From positions 1-50,380 of the forward strand of contig JAURCL010000010.1 in NCBI GenBank assembly GCA_030828465.1: a DNA stretch of 50,380 nt. The letters run 5' to 3'. Shown here piece by piece: positions 7,370 to 15,921 of the stretch. The DNA comes from Acidimicrobiales bacterium (lineage in GTDB: Bacteria > Actinomycetota > Acidimicrobiia > Acidimicrobiales > Ilumatobacteraceae). Each line of letters begins with the position of its first letter. Positions within the stretch are counted from its first letter, which is position 1. Both the position numbers and the translations under genes were made by a program. The notes beneath the pieces were generated by a model. The model did no database searches. It saw nothing but the letters and a program-made list of their open reading frames with translations, and had not been told where the DNA came from.

Positions 7370-8631
7370 GTCGCGCCTCCGAGCATCGGCGCCGGCCGCC
7401 GGATCATCGTCGCCGCGAGACCGGCCACGATCGCGACCGCCCCGGCCGAGGAGAACGCCCACCCATAGGAGCCGACCGCGTCGCGAACCAGGCCCGCGCC
7501 CCAGGCGGCACCCGCCGCACCCAACTGATGCGCCGCGAACACCCAGCCGTAGACGACCCCAGCATTGCGGCGGCCGAACAGGTCGGCGCACAGCATGATC
7601 GTCGGCGGGACCGTCGCGATGTAGTCGAGGCCGAAGAGCACCGCGAACACGGCGATCGACACGTTGTCGTGGATGACCGGAAGGAAGAACAGGCTGAGAC
7701 CGCGGAACGAGTAATAGGCGAGAAGCAGGCGCCGCGGGTCGATTCGATCGGTGAGCCAACCGCTGACCAGGGTGCCGACGAAGTTGAACACCCCCATCAC
7801 CGCCAGCCAGTTCGCCGCGGTCACCTCGCCGAAACCGTGATCGGTCGCATGGGCGATGAAGTGCTGGCCGATGAGCCCGTTGCTCGTGCCGCCGCAGACC
7901 ATGAAGGTTCCGGCCAGCAGCCAGAACTCGGGGCGTCGAATGGCGCGTCGCATGATCCCCGCGTCAGCGACCGGCGGCGGCTCGGGAGAACCGCCAAAGG
8001 GGGCGAGGCCCATCTGAGCCGGCGAGTCCCGCATGAACCACCACACGGGGATGGCCGCGAGGCCTGCCACCGTCGCCCCGATGGTCATGGCCGATCGCCA
8101 ACCCGACGACGAGCCGATGGCGGCGAAGATCGGGAAGAACAGCAGCAGGCCGGCCGAGGTGCTCGCGCCGAAAAGCCCGGTCACGAGGCCCCGTCGCTCT
8201 ACGAACCACCGGTTGGCGACCGTGGCCGACAGCACGCTCGCGATCAGCCCGGCCGCCATACCTGACACCAACCCGAACCACAGGCACAGCGCCCAGATGC
8301 TCTCCACCCGAGAGGAGAGCCAGTAGGCGAGCGCCGACCCGAGCAGGCTCGCGGTGGTCACCGCCCGCATGCCGAACCGTCGCATCAGGACTCCGGCGAC
8401 CGGACCGCTGAACCCGTAGGTGACGAGGCCGAGCCCAGCGGCCAACGACAACTGTGAGGTCGACCAGGAGGTGTTCCGCTCCATGTCGACGAGCAGCGCG
8501 CCGGGAGCGGCGCGGGTGCCGGCGGTGACGATGAGCGCGACCGTGGTGACCGCCACCACGACCCAGCCGTAGAACATTCCGGACGGAGCGAGACGCGGTG
8601 GCTGAGTCGAAGTCCCCGCGCGCTCGCTCAT
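7366..8631 (-). CDS. MFS transporter (monocarboxylate/OFA-like)
   Basis: The 421-residue protein has about 12 hydrophobic helices, as for the major facilitator superfamily. The N-terminus (MFYGWVVVAVTTVALIVTAG) and the pattern PVAGVLMRRFGMRAV between helices 2 and 3 fit the oxalate/formate antiporter or monocarboxylate branch; VSGWLTDRIDPRR in the second half is the matching loop. The cargo is likely a small organic anion or a product of the coupled methyltransferase, by inference. The start at 8631 is supported by TAGCGT 7 nt upstream. It is the first gene of a two-gene operon. Confidence 0.85.
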   Translation of the reverse strand: MSERAGTSTQPPRLAPSGMFYGWVVVAVTTVALIVTAGTRAAPGALLVDMERNTSWSTSQLSLAAGLGLVTYGFSGPVAGVLMRRFGMRAVTTASLLGSALAYWLSSRVESIWALCLWFGLVSGMAAGLIASVLSATVANRWFVERRGLVTGLFGASTSAGLLLFFPIFAAIGSSSGWRSAMTIGATVAGLAAIPVWWFMRDSPAQMGLAPFGGSPEPPPVADAGIMRRAIRRPEFWLLAGTFMVCGGTSNGLIGQHFIAHATDHGFGEVTAANWLAVMGVFNFVGTLVSGWLTDRIDPRRLLLAYYSFRGLSLFFLPVIHDNVSIAVFAVLFGLDYIATVPPTIMLCADLFGRRNAGVVYGWVFAAHQLGAAGAAWGAGLVRDAVGSYGWAFSSAGAVAIVAGLAATMIRRPAPMLGGAT

Positions 8632-8638
8632 CGGCGCG

Positions 8639-8644
8639 ACGCTA
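8639..8644 (-). promoter_or_regulatory. -10 box, MFS gene (leaderless)
   Basis: TAGCGT lies 7 nt before the ATG at 8631. The same hexamer occurs before five other genes in the window. Confidence 0.5.
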
Positions 8645-8672
8645 GCCCCGACCCCGTCGCGCGGGCGTTTGG

Positions 8673-8678
8673 TACGTT
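8673..8678 (+). promoter_or_regulatory. -10 box, NfeD gene (leaderless)
   Basis: GG-TACGTT lies 6 nt before the GTG at 8685. It is divergent from the MFS promoter with 28 nt between the two boxes. Confidence 0.5.
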
Positions 8679-8684
8679 GACGTT

Positions 8685-9164
8685 GTGGACGACCCGGACA
8701 CCTGGCGGTGGGTCTGGTTGCTCGTGGCCGGCGGATTCGCCGGTGCGGAGATCTTCATCGCCGGCACCTTCTTCATGTTGCCGTTCGCCGCCGGAGCGCT
8801 CGCCGCCTCGATCTCTGCCTTCGCGGGAGCAGGAATCGCGGTCCAATGGATTCTCTTTCTCGTCGTGTCGATCGTCGGGGCTGTCGCGCTCATCCCACTG
8901 CGGCGTCGCCTTGATGCCGACGGCAGCTCCGACGGTATTGGCGCCCGACGCCTGATTGGCGCCGAGGGCGTTCTGTTATTTGGGATTCCCGCCGGTCCCA
9001 CCGGGGTCGGCGAGGTCCGGATCGGTCGTGAGGAGTGGCGGGCCGAATCGGCCGACCAATCGGCTGTCACCACGGGCACGGCGGTTCGGGTCATCGATGT
9101 GCGCGGAACCTCCGTCGTCGTGGTCCCCTCAGAGTCGACAACCGAAGGAAAGGAGACCCCGTGA
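8685..9164 (+). CDS. NfeD-family membrane protein
   Basis: The 159-residue protein has two to three transmembrane helices within residues 8-65 (VWLLVAGGFAGAEIF, FFMLPFAAGALAASI, ILFLVVSIVGAVALI). A C-terminal soluble beta domain of about 75 residues follows (LIGAEGVLLFG, GEVRIGREEWRAES, GTAVRVIDVRGTSVVVVP), the OB-fold of NfeD proteins. NfeD proteins pair with SPFH/stomatin partners in membrane microdomains, and the next gene is exactly such a partner. The stop overlaps the slipin start by one base (TGATG), so they are coupled. Confidence 0.9.
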   Translation: MDDPDTWRWVWLLVAGGFAGAEIFIAGTFFMLPFAAGALAASISAFAGAGIAVQWILFLVVSIVGAVALIPLRRRLDADGSSDGIGARRLIGAEGVLLFGIPAGPTGVGEVRIGREEWRAESADQSAVTTGTAVRVIDVRGTSVVVVPSESTTEGKETP

Positions 9165-10120
9165 TGCCGTTCATCGTGCTCATCGCCGTCTTCGTACTGC
9201 TCATCATCTATCTGTCATTCAGCGTCAAGATCGTGAGGCCCTACCAGCGCGGCGTTATCGAGCGTCTTGGCCGGTTCAAGACCTCCGCCGAACCCGGTCT
9301 CCGGCTCCTCGTGCCGTTCATCGACCGGATGGTGCTCGTCGATATGCGAGAGCAGGTCGTCGACGTGCCCCCTCAGGAGGTGATCACCTCCGACAACGTG
9401 GTGGTGAGCGTCGACGCTGTCGTCTATTACGAGCCCGTCGATCCGCAACGGCTCATCTACAACGTCGCGAGCTTCATCATCGCCGTGACCAAGTTGGCGC
9501 AGACGAACCTCCGCAACCTCATCGGCGATCTCCAGCTCGACCAAGCGCTCACCTCGCGCGACTCGATCAACGCGAGCCTGCGAAGCATCCTCGACGATGC
9601 CACCGACACCTGGGGCGTGCGCGTCAAGCGCGTCGAGATCCAGCGCATCGACCCTCCGGCCGATGTGATGAGCGCCATGCACGAGCAAATGAAGGCCGAG
9701 CGGACGCGTCGCGCCACGGTGACGCAGGCCAACGGCGAGCGGGAAGCCGCGATCACCCGGGCCGAGGGGCAACGTCAAGCCGAGATCCTCGCTGCCGAGG
9801 CGGTGAGGCAGCGCGAGATCCTCCACGCCGAGGGTCAGGCGCTCGCTGTGCGAGAGCTCGCCGAGGCGGAGCGCTTCCGCCGTGAGACCGAGGCCCTGGG
9901 TGAGGCCGACGCGACCCGCCTCGTCTACGCCGCCATCCACGACGGAGACCCGAGCAACGACCTCATCGCCATCAAGTACCTCGAGGCGCTCGCGAAGGTC
10001 GCCGACGGTAAGGCGACCAAGATCTTCCTCCCGGCGGACACCTCGACTGCTCTCGGGTCGCTCGCCGGCGTCGCCGAGCTGTTCACCCGGCCCGGTCACA
10101 CCACCGATGCCACCGACTGA
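9164..10120 (+). CDS. Slipin/stomatin-like SPFH protein
   Basis: The 318-residue protein has an N-terminal membrane hairpin or anchor (residues 2-20, VLIAVFVLLIIYLSF), then the SPFH/band 7 domain (IVRPYQRGVIERLGRFK at 22-38, VDVPPQEVITSDNVVVSVDAV), and a coiled-coil with repeated Ala/Glu/Arg (EAAITRAEGQRQAEILAAEA). A GGAAAGGAG ribosome site lies just before the ATG, inside nfeD. With NfeD it should form membrane-scaffold assemblies like bacterial stomatin or YuaG-type systems. The start at 9164 is preferred over upstream in-frame codons that lie within nfeD. Confidence 0.9.
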   Translation: MPFIVLIAVFVLLIIYLSFSVKIVRPYQRGVIERLGRFKTSAEPGLRLLVPFIDRMVLVDMREQVVDVPPQEVITSDNVVVSVDAVVYYEPVDPQRLIYNVASFIIAVTKLAQTNLRNLIGDLQLDQALTSRDSINASLRSILDDATDTWGVRVKRVEIQRIDPPADVMSAMHEQMKAERTRRATVTQANGEREAAITRAEGQRQAEILAAEAVRQREILHAEGQALAVRELAEAERFRRETEALGEADATRLVYAAIHDGDPSNDLIAIKYLEALAKVADGKATKIFLPADTSTALGSLAGVAELFTRPGHTTDATD

Positions 10121-10964
10121 GCGACGGTCCACCGCGGTTGTCACCGGCGGTGGTGGCGGCATCGGCCGAGCGGCCGCCGAGCGGTTCCTGCGTGACGGTT
10201 ATTCGGTCGTCGTCGGCGACCTCAACCCCGACCGCGGCCGCGAACTGATCGCCGAACTCGATGCCGCGGACCGCCTCCGGTTCCTCGAGGTCGATGTCTC
10301 GGTCGAGAGTGGCACAGAGGCGCTGATCGCTCACGCTGTCGAGTCGTTCGGGGGTGTCGACGTGATGTTCAACAACGCTGGCATCGGCGGCGCCTTCGGC
10401 CCGATCACCGAGCAGAGCGTCGAGGAATGGGACGCGACATTCGCGGTCAATATGCGCTCGGTCTTCCTCGGCACCAAGCACGCCGCACGGGCAATGATCG
10501 CTGGCGGACGCGGCGGGTCGATCGTCAACACGGCATCGATTGCCGGCTCCACCGGGGGTGGCGGACCGCAGGCCTACTCGGCGACAAAGGCCGGGGTGCT
10601 CAGCCTCACCAAGACGACCGCGGTCGAACTCGCGCCACACCGAGTACGGGTCAACGCCGTGTCGCCGGGCGCGATTTACACCGAGCTCCTCCATCGCGGA
10701 CGACCTGAGTTCACCGACTCCTGGCGCGAGCAGATCCAGCCATGGCCGGATCGCGGGACCGCCGAAGCGATCGCGGATGTCGTCGCGTGGTTGGCCTCCG
10801 ACGAGGCGCGCTTCGTGACTGGGGCCGAGGTGCTTGCCGATGGCGGGGTCATCGCCGCGGCTCCGCGCCTGGTCGACCACGATCTCGCGCACCTTCGCAC
10901 CATGTCGGGCATGGCCTGGGGAAACACCGGCCGAGCCGCTGAGGTACGACGCCTGCCCGAGTGA
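10107..10964 (+). CDS. Short-chain dehydrogenase/reductase
   Basis: The 285-residue protein is a classical SDR: cofactor motif TGGGGGIG at residues about 14-21, NNAG motif (DVMFNNAGIGGAFG), the catalytic Ser in the IAGS region, and YSATK as YxxxK. The acidic residue after strand 2 (VVGDLNPDRG) points to NAD(H) rather than NADP(H). The PG motif (VNAVSPGAIYTELL) and ADGGVIAA end are present. The substrate is unknown. The start at ATG 10107 overlaps the slipin 3' end by 14 nt; the frame is open further upstream but lies within slipin. Confidence 0.9.
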   Translation: MPPTERRSTAVVTGGGGGIGRAAAERFLRDGYSVVVGDLNPDRGRELIAELDAADRLRFLEVDVSVESGTEALIAHAVESFGGVDVMFNNAGIGGAFGPITEQSVEEWDATFAVNMRSVFLGTKHAARAMIAGGRGGSIVNTASIAGSTGGGGPQAYSATKAGVLSLTKTTAVELAPHRVRVNAVSPGAIYTELLHRGRPEFTDSWREQIQPWPDRGTAEAIADVVAWLASDEARFVTGAEVLADGGVIAAAPRLVDHDLAHLRTMSGMAWGNTGRAAEVRRLPE

Positions 10965-11005
10965 TGGCTCGCCGGTGTGAGCACCGAACTGAGAGAATCG
11001 ATCGC

Positions 11006-11746
11006 GTGACCGCAAGAAATACAACCCAGAAGATCGCTTCGATGACGGGCCGGCTCGCCGAGACCTTCATCTTCCATTCTGACACCGTCGCCCACGGAAA
11101 GGCACTCGGGCTCGACGGGTTCCGGTTCTATTTCCTCGGCCGCGGCGGCGTGCTCGGAGACGTCGAGGCCGCCGTCGTGCATTCGGCATTCGGTTATTTC
11201 AGCCCGGGGCTCATCGACAAGTTGTGGACGAGCGCAAAGACGACCCTCGAACCTCGTCGAGCCGCCAGGGAGTACATCGCCTGTGCCCACGCCCACGCCC
11301 GCGAACGTCTCGCCGACCTTCCTGGCCTCGCCGAGTACGCCGAGGCGGCGTCGGTGGTCATCGATGCCGCCGACGACTCGGGTCTCAACCTGTTCGCCGG
11401 TTGGAAGTGCGAACCCGTTCCCGAGGATCCGCCGGCCGCCGCCTATCACCAGGCGGTGGTGCTCCGAGAGTTCCGGGGATCTGCCCACCTCGCAGCGGTG
11501 CGAGCAGTCGGGTTGACCTCGATGGTTGCCCATGTGATCAAGCGGCCGAACGATGTCGCGACATTCGGCTGGCCCGAGGATGCGCATGTCGTCACCGACG
11601 AGGACCGCGAGAAGCACGCGCGCGCGGAACAGATCACGGACTCCATCGTGGAAGCCGCGGTCGCCGCGCTCACCGATGAGCAGGCCACTGCCCTCGTCGC
11701 CGGCACTCAGGCGATGTACGAGACGCTGATCGGCCGTTCGGTCTAA
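11006..11746 (+). CDS. SCO6745-family protein (helix-turn-helix-like)
   Basis: The protein has 246 residues from GTG 11006. The pattern of a His-containing N-terminal helix (ETFIFHSDTVAHGKALGLDGFRFYFLGRGG), the VVHSAFGYFSP segment and a mid-region HQAVVLREFRGSAHLAAVRAVG resembles the actinobacterial SCO6745 family, whose role is uncertain. There is no signal peptide or transmembrane segment. GAGAAT at 10993-10998 lies 7 nt before the chosen GTG. An alternative GTG at 10961 would overlap the SDR stop (GTGA) but adds 15 residues (MMARRCEHRTER) that do not look like the family. It is convergent with manA, with the stops overlapping by 4 bp. Confidence 0.65.
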   Translation: MTARNTTQKIASMTGRLAETFIFHSDTVAHGKALGLDGFRFYFLGRGGVLGDVEAAVVHSAFGYFSPGLIDKLWTSAKTTLEPRRAAREYIACAHAHARERLADLPGLAEYAEAASVVIDAADDSGLNLFAGWKCEPVPEDPPAAAYHQAVVLREFRGSAHLAAVRAVGLTSMVAHVIKRPNDVATFGWPEDAHVVTDEDREKHARAEQITDSIVEAAVAALTDEQATALVAGTQAMYETLIGRSV

Positions 11747-12696
11747 AGGGGCACGACGGCGTAGCCGCCGGCCGGGAACTTGGCGACATCCCCCGACTCG
11801 ACGAGGGTGAACCGTCCTGCCGACTCGAACACGATCGTAGGAGCGGAGGCAGCGAACGGGATGTCGACCCGCGTCAGGGCCACGCCGGCCGCGGGCAACT
11901 CGTAGCGCTCGGCGACCGGCAGCACCGGAGTAGCGAGTGGCGCGAGATCGACCGTCGAGAGCAACAGGTCGATATCGACCGGCTTCGAGGTGAGCCCGCC
12001 GCGGACCACGTTGTCACTCGACCCCATCAACTCAAGGCCCGATCCTGAGAGATAGGCGTGCAGGTTCCCAGCGTCGAGGCGAATCGCCTCACCCGGGGAG
12101 AGCTCAACGAGGTTGAGGAGAAGCGACACCGCGACGCTCGGCTCCCCCGGATACCGCGAGTCGAGATCGACCACCCAGCGGGCCTCGGGCCGATCGACCC
12201 CGCGACAGGCCTCGATCATCAGGCACGGATCGAGGCGACCGCGATAGAGGTCGTGGACGAGTGCGTTCACCGACCCCTCCGACGCGATCCGTCGGGCGAG
12301 CGTGTCAAGACCGAGGCCGTCAAGCAGCGCGACCGTCGCATTGATCGGACGAACCCCGCATAGCGCCGAGAATGAGGTGAGCGCGACCAGCAGCTCGGGC
12401 TTCGGATTCGGGTCGGTGAAGATGCCGGTCTCAAACCCACGCCGCGCGGCCTCGGCGTCGGGGTGGGTCTGCATCGAGAGAGGTCGCGCCGCCGACAGCA
12501 CCTTGAGCAGCCACGGGAGCGGACCGGTTACCGATTCGAGCGGCGATCCGTCATCGAACGTCGACGGCGCACTCGGGTGCGTACCGACCCACCACTCCGC
12601 CCAAGGCCGGCCGTCAGCCGGCAGGCCGAGAAGGTCGGGGATGAAGGCCGAGTCACCCCAGTCGTAGTGACGGGCTGTCCCGAACACCGCGCGCAT
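11743..12696 (-). CDS. manA: Mannose-6-phosphate isomerase, class I
   Basis: The 317-residue enzyme interconverts mannose-6-phosphate and fructose-6-phosphate, feeding GDP-mannose and glycan synthesis. Zinc ligand motifs are visible: SMQTHPD, NPKPELLVAL and GNLHAYLSG. The early AEWWVGTHP (residues about 33-41) and LPWLLKVLSA match the class I PMI cupin fold. Length is near that of short actinobacterial forms. TACCGT at 12703-12708 lies 6 nt before the ATG. It is convergent with the SCO6745-like gene. Confidence 0.93.
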   Translation of the reverse strand: MRAVFGTARHYDWGDSAFIPDLLGLPADGRPWAEWWVGTHPSAPSTFDDGSPLESVTGPLPWLLKVLSAARPLSMQTHPDAEAARRGFETGIFTDPNPKPELLVALTSFSALCGVRPINATVALLDGLGLDTLARRIASEGSVNALVHDLYRGRLDPCLMIEACRGVDRPEARWVVDLDSRYPGEPSVAVSLLLNLVELSPGEAIRLDAGNLHAYLSGSGLELMGSSDNVVRGGLTSKPVDIDLLLSTVDLAPLATPVLPVAERYELPAAGVALTRVDIPFAASAPTIVFESAGRFTLVESGDVAKFPAGGYAVVPL

Positions 12697-12702
12697 GGCG
12701 TC

Positions 12703-12708
12703 ACGGTA
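12703..12708 (-). promoter_or_regulatory. -10 box, manA (leaderless)
   Basis: GG-TACCGT lies 6 nt before the ATG at 12696. Confidence 0.5.
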
Positions 12709-12735
12709 CCGCCGCGGATCCGCGGCGACCGGACC

Positions 12736-13395
12736 TCAGAACAGGCGCAGTTCGTCGGGGGCGAGTCCACGCAGCGCGTCGTAGTCGACCTCGACACAGA
12801 CGAAGCCGCGGCTCTCGGCCAGCACTCGGGCCTGGGGCTTGATGACCTGGGCGACGAACATCCCGCGCACCTCCCCGAGGGATGAGTCGTGATGAAGTCG
12901 CTCGATGTAGCGAGTGAGTTGCTCCACCCCGTCGATCTCGCCGCGCCGCTTCACCTCGATCGCCACTACCTGGTCAGCACTGTCGCGACAGAGCAGATCC
13001 ACGGGGCCGATCGCCGTCGGATACTCCCGCCGCACGAGGCGCAAGCCGTTCTCCATCACCTCGGGAGCGGCGGCGAGCAGCTCCTGGAGGTGTGCCTCCA
13101 CCCCGTCCTTGGAGAGGCCGGGATCGTCGCCGAACTCGTACTCGGTGTCGGAGAGCACCTCGTGGAGACGGATCGTCAGTGTCTCATCCTTTGGATTGGT
13201 CACCACCCAGTGATCGCCGTTGTCGGCGATGGTGTTCGGGGCGTTCATCCAGTTGAGCGGTTTGTACGCGCCGCCGTCAGCGTGGATCGCCACGCACCCG
13301 TCGGCCTTCACCATGATGAGTCGGACGGCCTCGGGCAAGTGGGCCGACAGTCGGCCGGCGTAGTCGACCGAGCAACGAGCGATGACGAGGCGCAC
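12736..13395 (-). CDS. nucS: Mismatch-specific endonuclease NucS
   Basis: The 219-residue protein matches NucS/EndoMS, which cuts both strands at mismatches and replaces MutS/MutL in many actinobacteria and archaea. The N-terminal DNA-binding half ([25 protein letters not shown]) is followed by the RecB-like nuclease core: [22 protein letters not shown] supplies the Asp and ExK residues. The C-terminus DELRLF resembles the QLxLF clamp-binding peptide, as known for bacterial NucS. It starts with GTG at 13395, with TAGTTT 6 nt upstream. Confidence 0.93.
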   Translation of the reverse strand: MRLVIARCSVDYAGRLSAHLPEAVRLIMVKADGCVAIHADGGAYKPLNWMNAPNTIADNGDHWVVTNPKDETLTIRLHEVLSDTEYEFGDDPGLSKDGVEAHLQELLAAAPEVMENGLRLVRREYPTAIGPVDLLCRDSADQVVAIEVKRRGEIDGVEQLTRYIERLHHDSSLGEVRGMFVAQVIKPQARVLAESRGFVCVEVDYDALRGLAPDELRLF

Positions 13396-13401
13396 GCGCC
13401 G

Positions 13402-13407
13402 AAACTA
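13402..13407 (-). promoter_or_regulatory. -10 box, nucS (leaderless)
   Basis: TAGTTT lies 6 nt before the GTG at 13395, within the 22-nt gap after the ABC1 kinase gene, so nucS can be transcribed alone. Confidence 0.5.
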
Positions 13408-13417
13408 GAGGAACCGC

Positions 13418-15070
13418 TCAGCGACGACCACGTTGCGACTCGACATGGGAGCGCATGCGCTTTTGGATCAGCGCTCGCCGCTCCTGCAGCTCGCGATAGG
13501 TGAGCCGCTCGGTATCGAGATCGACGCCGAATCCGGCCTTCACGCTGTCGAGGTCCACCGTGACGCGGCTCGCGTCCATGCCGAGATCGCGCAGCAACTT
13601 GTCGCCGTGACGCTGCGTGAACACCATCGAGATGTTGGTCACCTCGGCGAGCAGATCGAGTTCGGGGGCGAGACGGGCTATCGCCCCGTCGAGAAACACC
13701 ATGTTCTTCACGTAGAGCATGAGCTCCTTCGGCAGGCGCGCACCGTAACCGAGCATCGCCTTCACCACCCGCTGTACCTCGGCAACCATTTCCTCACCGG
13801 AGAGCGTCGTCGGATCGATCGGCGCCTGATCGAGGCGTAGATCGTGGATGACGGCCTGAAGATCGGTGTCGGGCGGGAGCGCTCCGAGGTCGCGCAGGGC
13901 GGCCATCTGGCCGGTCACGTCGTTGGTGGTCGCGCAGATCATCAGTCGGAGGAAGGCGACGCGACGCGCCTCGGAGAGGCGAGCCACGATGCCGAAGTCG
14001 AGAAGAGCCGTGCGTCCGTCGGCGAGCACGAAGAGGTTGCCGCCGTGGAGGTCGCCGTGGAAGACGCCGTGGATCATGGCGCCCTCCATAAACGCGACCA
14101 TGCCGGTGCGGATGACCTCCTCGGTGTCGATGCCCGCGTCGCGCATGCCGGACACGTCGTCGAAGTTGAACCCTCGGATGCGCTCCATCACCAGCACCCG
14201 TCGACTGGCGAGCTCGGGATGCGGCCGCGGCACCACGTAGGACTCCTGGCCGAGATCGTGGATCACGCGGGCGACATCGACCATGTTCGCCCCCTCGAGA
14301 CGGAAGTCGAGCTCCTCAACGATCGTCTCGGCGAACAACTCCACGAGAGCAGGAGGGTTGGCGAGGGCGGCCACCGGGATACGCCCCACAAGGTGCGGCG
14401 CGAGTGACGCCATCACCTTGAGGTCGGTGCGCACCAGTCGGGCGACGTCAGGACGCTGCACCTTGACGACCACCTCGGTGCCGTCGAGCAGCCGGGCCGC
14501 GTGCACCTGGGCGATCGAGGCCGCTGCCAGCGCCTCGCGGGAGAACTCGGAGAAGACGTCTTCGAGCCGGGCGCCGAGGTCGGCTTCGACGGTGGTGCGC
14601 ACCACCTCGAACGGCTCGGCCGGCACCTGGTCGCGGCACTTCTTGAACTCATCGACGAGTTCGGCGGGAAACAGGCCCTCGCCTGAGGAGATGATCTGCG
14701 CCAGCTTGATGTAGGTCGGACCGAGAACCTCGATCGCCGAACGGAGACGCGCCGACAGATCGGCCCGCGACGCCTCACTGTCGGCGTAGCGGCCGCGGCG
14801 TTTGCGCACCCACCAAACACCCACGGCCCAACCGAGATGCCGGACGACGCTGACGAGTCGACGCAGATCGGGGATCCGGCCGGCGCGGGTTAGCTCGGGG
14901 ACCTCGGCCTGCGCCCGGTCGCGAAGTCGCTCGGCGAGCGGCATCCACGAGATCTGCGACTCCTCGAGCACCCAAGGGGCCGACTCGGTGAAGGCGCCCC
15001 AGGCGCGATCGGTCGGTTCGGGGGAGGGGTCGGCGTCTCCGCCGGTGGTGGGAGAGTCCACGAGCGTCAC
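13418..15070 (-). CDS. ABC1/UbiB/AarF family atypical kinase
   Basis: The protein has about 550 residues. Conserved elements are the KxGQ-like segment (GPTYIKLAQIISSGEGLFP), the EELDFRLEGANM helix, and the catalytic region GVFHGDLHGGNLFVLADGRTALLDFGIVARL with HxDxHxxN and DFG. Here the first motif reads KLAQ rather than KxGQ. UbiB-family proteins support isoprenoid quinone or lipid functions; actinobacteria use menaquinone, so the substrate is unclear. There is no clear C-terminal transmembrane pair. The start is uncertain: GTG 15070 (VTLVDSP) is chosen because the frame upstream runs into cysQ; GTG 15061 is also possible. It lies 68 nt downstream of cysQ. Confidence 0.85.
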   Translation of the reverse strand: MTLVDSPTTGGDADPSPEPTDRAWGAFTESAPWVLEESQISWMPLAERLRDRAQAEVPELTRAGRIPDLRRLVSVVRHLGWAVGVWWVRKRRGRYADSEASRADLSARLRSAIEVLGPTYIKLAQIISSGEGLFPAELVDEFKKCRDQVPAEPFEVVRTTVEADLGARLEDVFSEFSREALAAASIAQVHAARLLDGTEVVVKVQRPDVARLVRTDLKVMASLAPHLVGRIPVAALANPPALVELFAETIVEELDFRLEGANMVDVARVIHDLGQESYVVPRPHPELASRRVLVMERIRGFNFDDVSGMRDAGIDTEEVIRTGMVAFMEGAMIHGVFHGDLHGGNLFVLADGRTALLDFGIVARLSEARRVAFLRLMICATTNDVTGQMAALRDLGALPPDTDLQAVIHDLRLDQAPIDPTTLSGEEMVAEVQRVVKAMLGYGARLPKELMLYVKNMVFLDGAIARLAPELDLLAEVTNISMVFTQRHGDKLLRDLGMDASRVTVDLDSVKAGFGVDLDTERLTYRELQERRALIQKRMRSHVESQRGRR

Positions 15071-15138
15071 CGGGGCAGTCTCGCTGTTGTCCGTCGATGG
15101 CGCACCTCGTGCGAGCCGAAGTTCGCGTGACGTCGGGC

Positions 15139-15921
15139 TCAGCGCGGGTCGACGCCCCAGAGCGCGGTGAGCACCGGCTCCGCCAGTTCGGGCCGACACA
15201 CGATGAAGTCGGGAAGCCAGGGGTCCGGATCGTTGTAGACGATGGGGGAGCCATCGATTCGACTGACGTGCAGCCCAGCGGCCAGCGCCACCGCCGCCGG
15301 CGCGGCCGAGTCCCACTGATACATGCCCCCATCGTGCAGGTAGATGTCGGCCTCGCCGAGCACCACCGCCATCGCCTTCGCTCCGGCTGATCCAAGCCGC
15401 ACCGCATCGCAGCCGAGTTCTTGGGCGACGACGGCCGCGGCGTAGGGGGCACGGGTGCGGGACGTGATCAGTCGCGGCCGGTCACGGCCACCCCCGTCGG
15501 GCATCGGAGGCGGGGGATTCATGGTCAGCACCACCCCGAGGGCCGGAAGCGCCACCGCGCCGGCGAGAAATCGGTCGTTCTCCCAGAGCGCGACGTGCAC
15601 CGCCCAGTCGTGGCGTCCCGCTTCGGCGAACTCTCGAGTCCCGTCGAGCGGGTCGATGATCCAGACGCGACCACCCGAGAATCGCCGTGGATCCTCGAGA
15701 CCCTCCTCGCTCAGCACCGCGTCATCGGGCCGAAGGCGTCGCAACTCGGACATGAGATACGCCTGGCTGGCGTCGTCGCCCGCGTCCTTCACGCTCCAGT
15801 GGTCGGTCCCTGAGGAGAAGAGCTCCTCACGGAGCTCAACGAGACGTCGTCCAGCCTCCCCGGCGAGCCGGGCCGCGAGGTGGTGGTCGTCGGCGTCGGC
15901 GCCGCCGACCTCGGATGACAT
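15139..15921 (-). CDS. cysQ: 3'(2'),5'-bisphosphate nucleotidase, inositol monophosphatase family
   Basis: The 260-residue protein has the metal-dependent phosphatase signatures VWIIDPLDGTREFAE (motif DPLDGT) and QWDSAAPAAVALAAG (motif WDxAA), with an upstream SEEG for the third metal site. REF after DPLDGT is typical of CysQ/BPNT enzymes, which remove 3'-phosphoadenosine 5'-phosphate from sulfate assimilation; inositol or fructose-1,6-bisphosphate activity is an alternative. The ATG shares one base with the ettA stop (TGATG), so it is probably translated from the ettA transcript. Confidence 0.85.
   Translation of the reverse strand: MSSEVGGADADDHHLAARLAGEAGRRLVELREELFSSGTDHWSVKDAGDDASQAYLMSELRRLRPDDAVLSEEGLEDPRRFSGGRVWIIDPLDGTREFAEAGRHDWAVHVALWENDRFLAGAVALPALGVVLTMNPPPPMPDGGGRDRPRLITSRTRAPYAAAVVAQELGCDAVRLGSAGAKAMAVVLGEADIYLHDGGMYQWDSAAPAAVALAAGLHVSRIDGSPIVYNDPDPWLPDFIVCRPELAEPVLTALWGVDPR

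Noticed and set aside
10961-11005. Upstream GTG start for the SCO6745-like protein
   Set aside because: It gives an Arg-rich extension unlike the family; the GTG at 11006 has a box-like GAGAAT 7 nt upstream. Kept as an alternative only.
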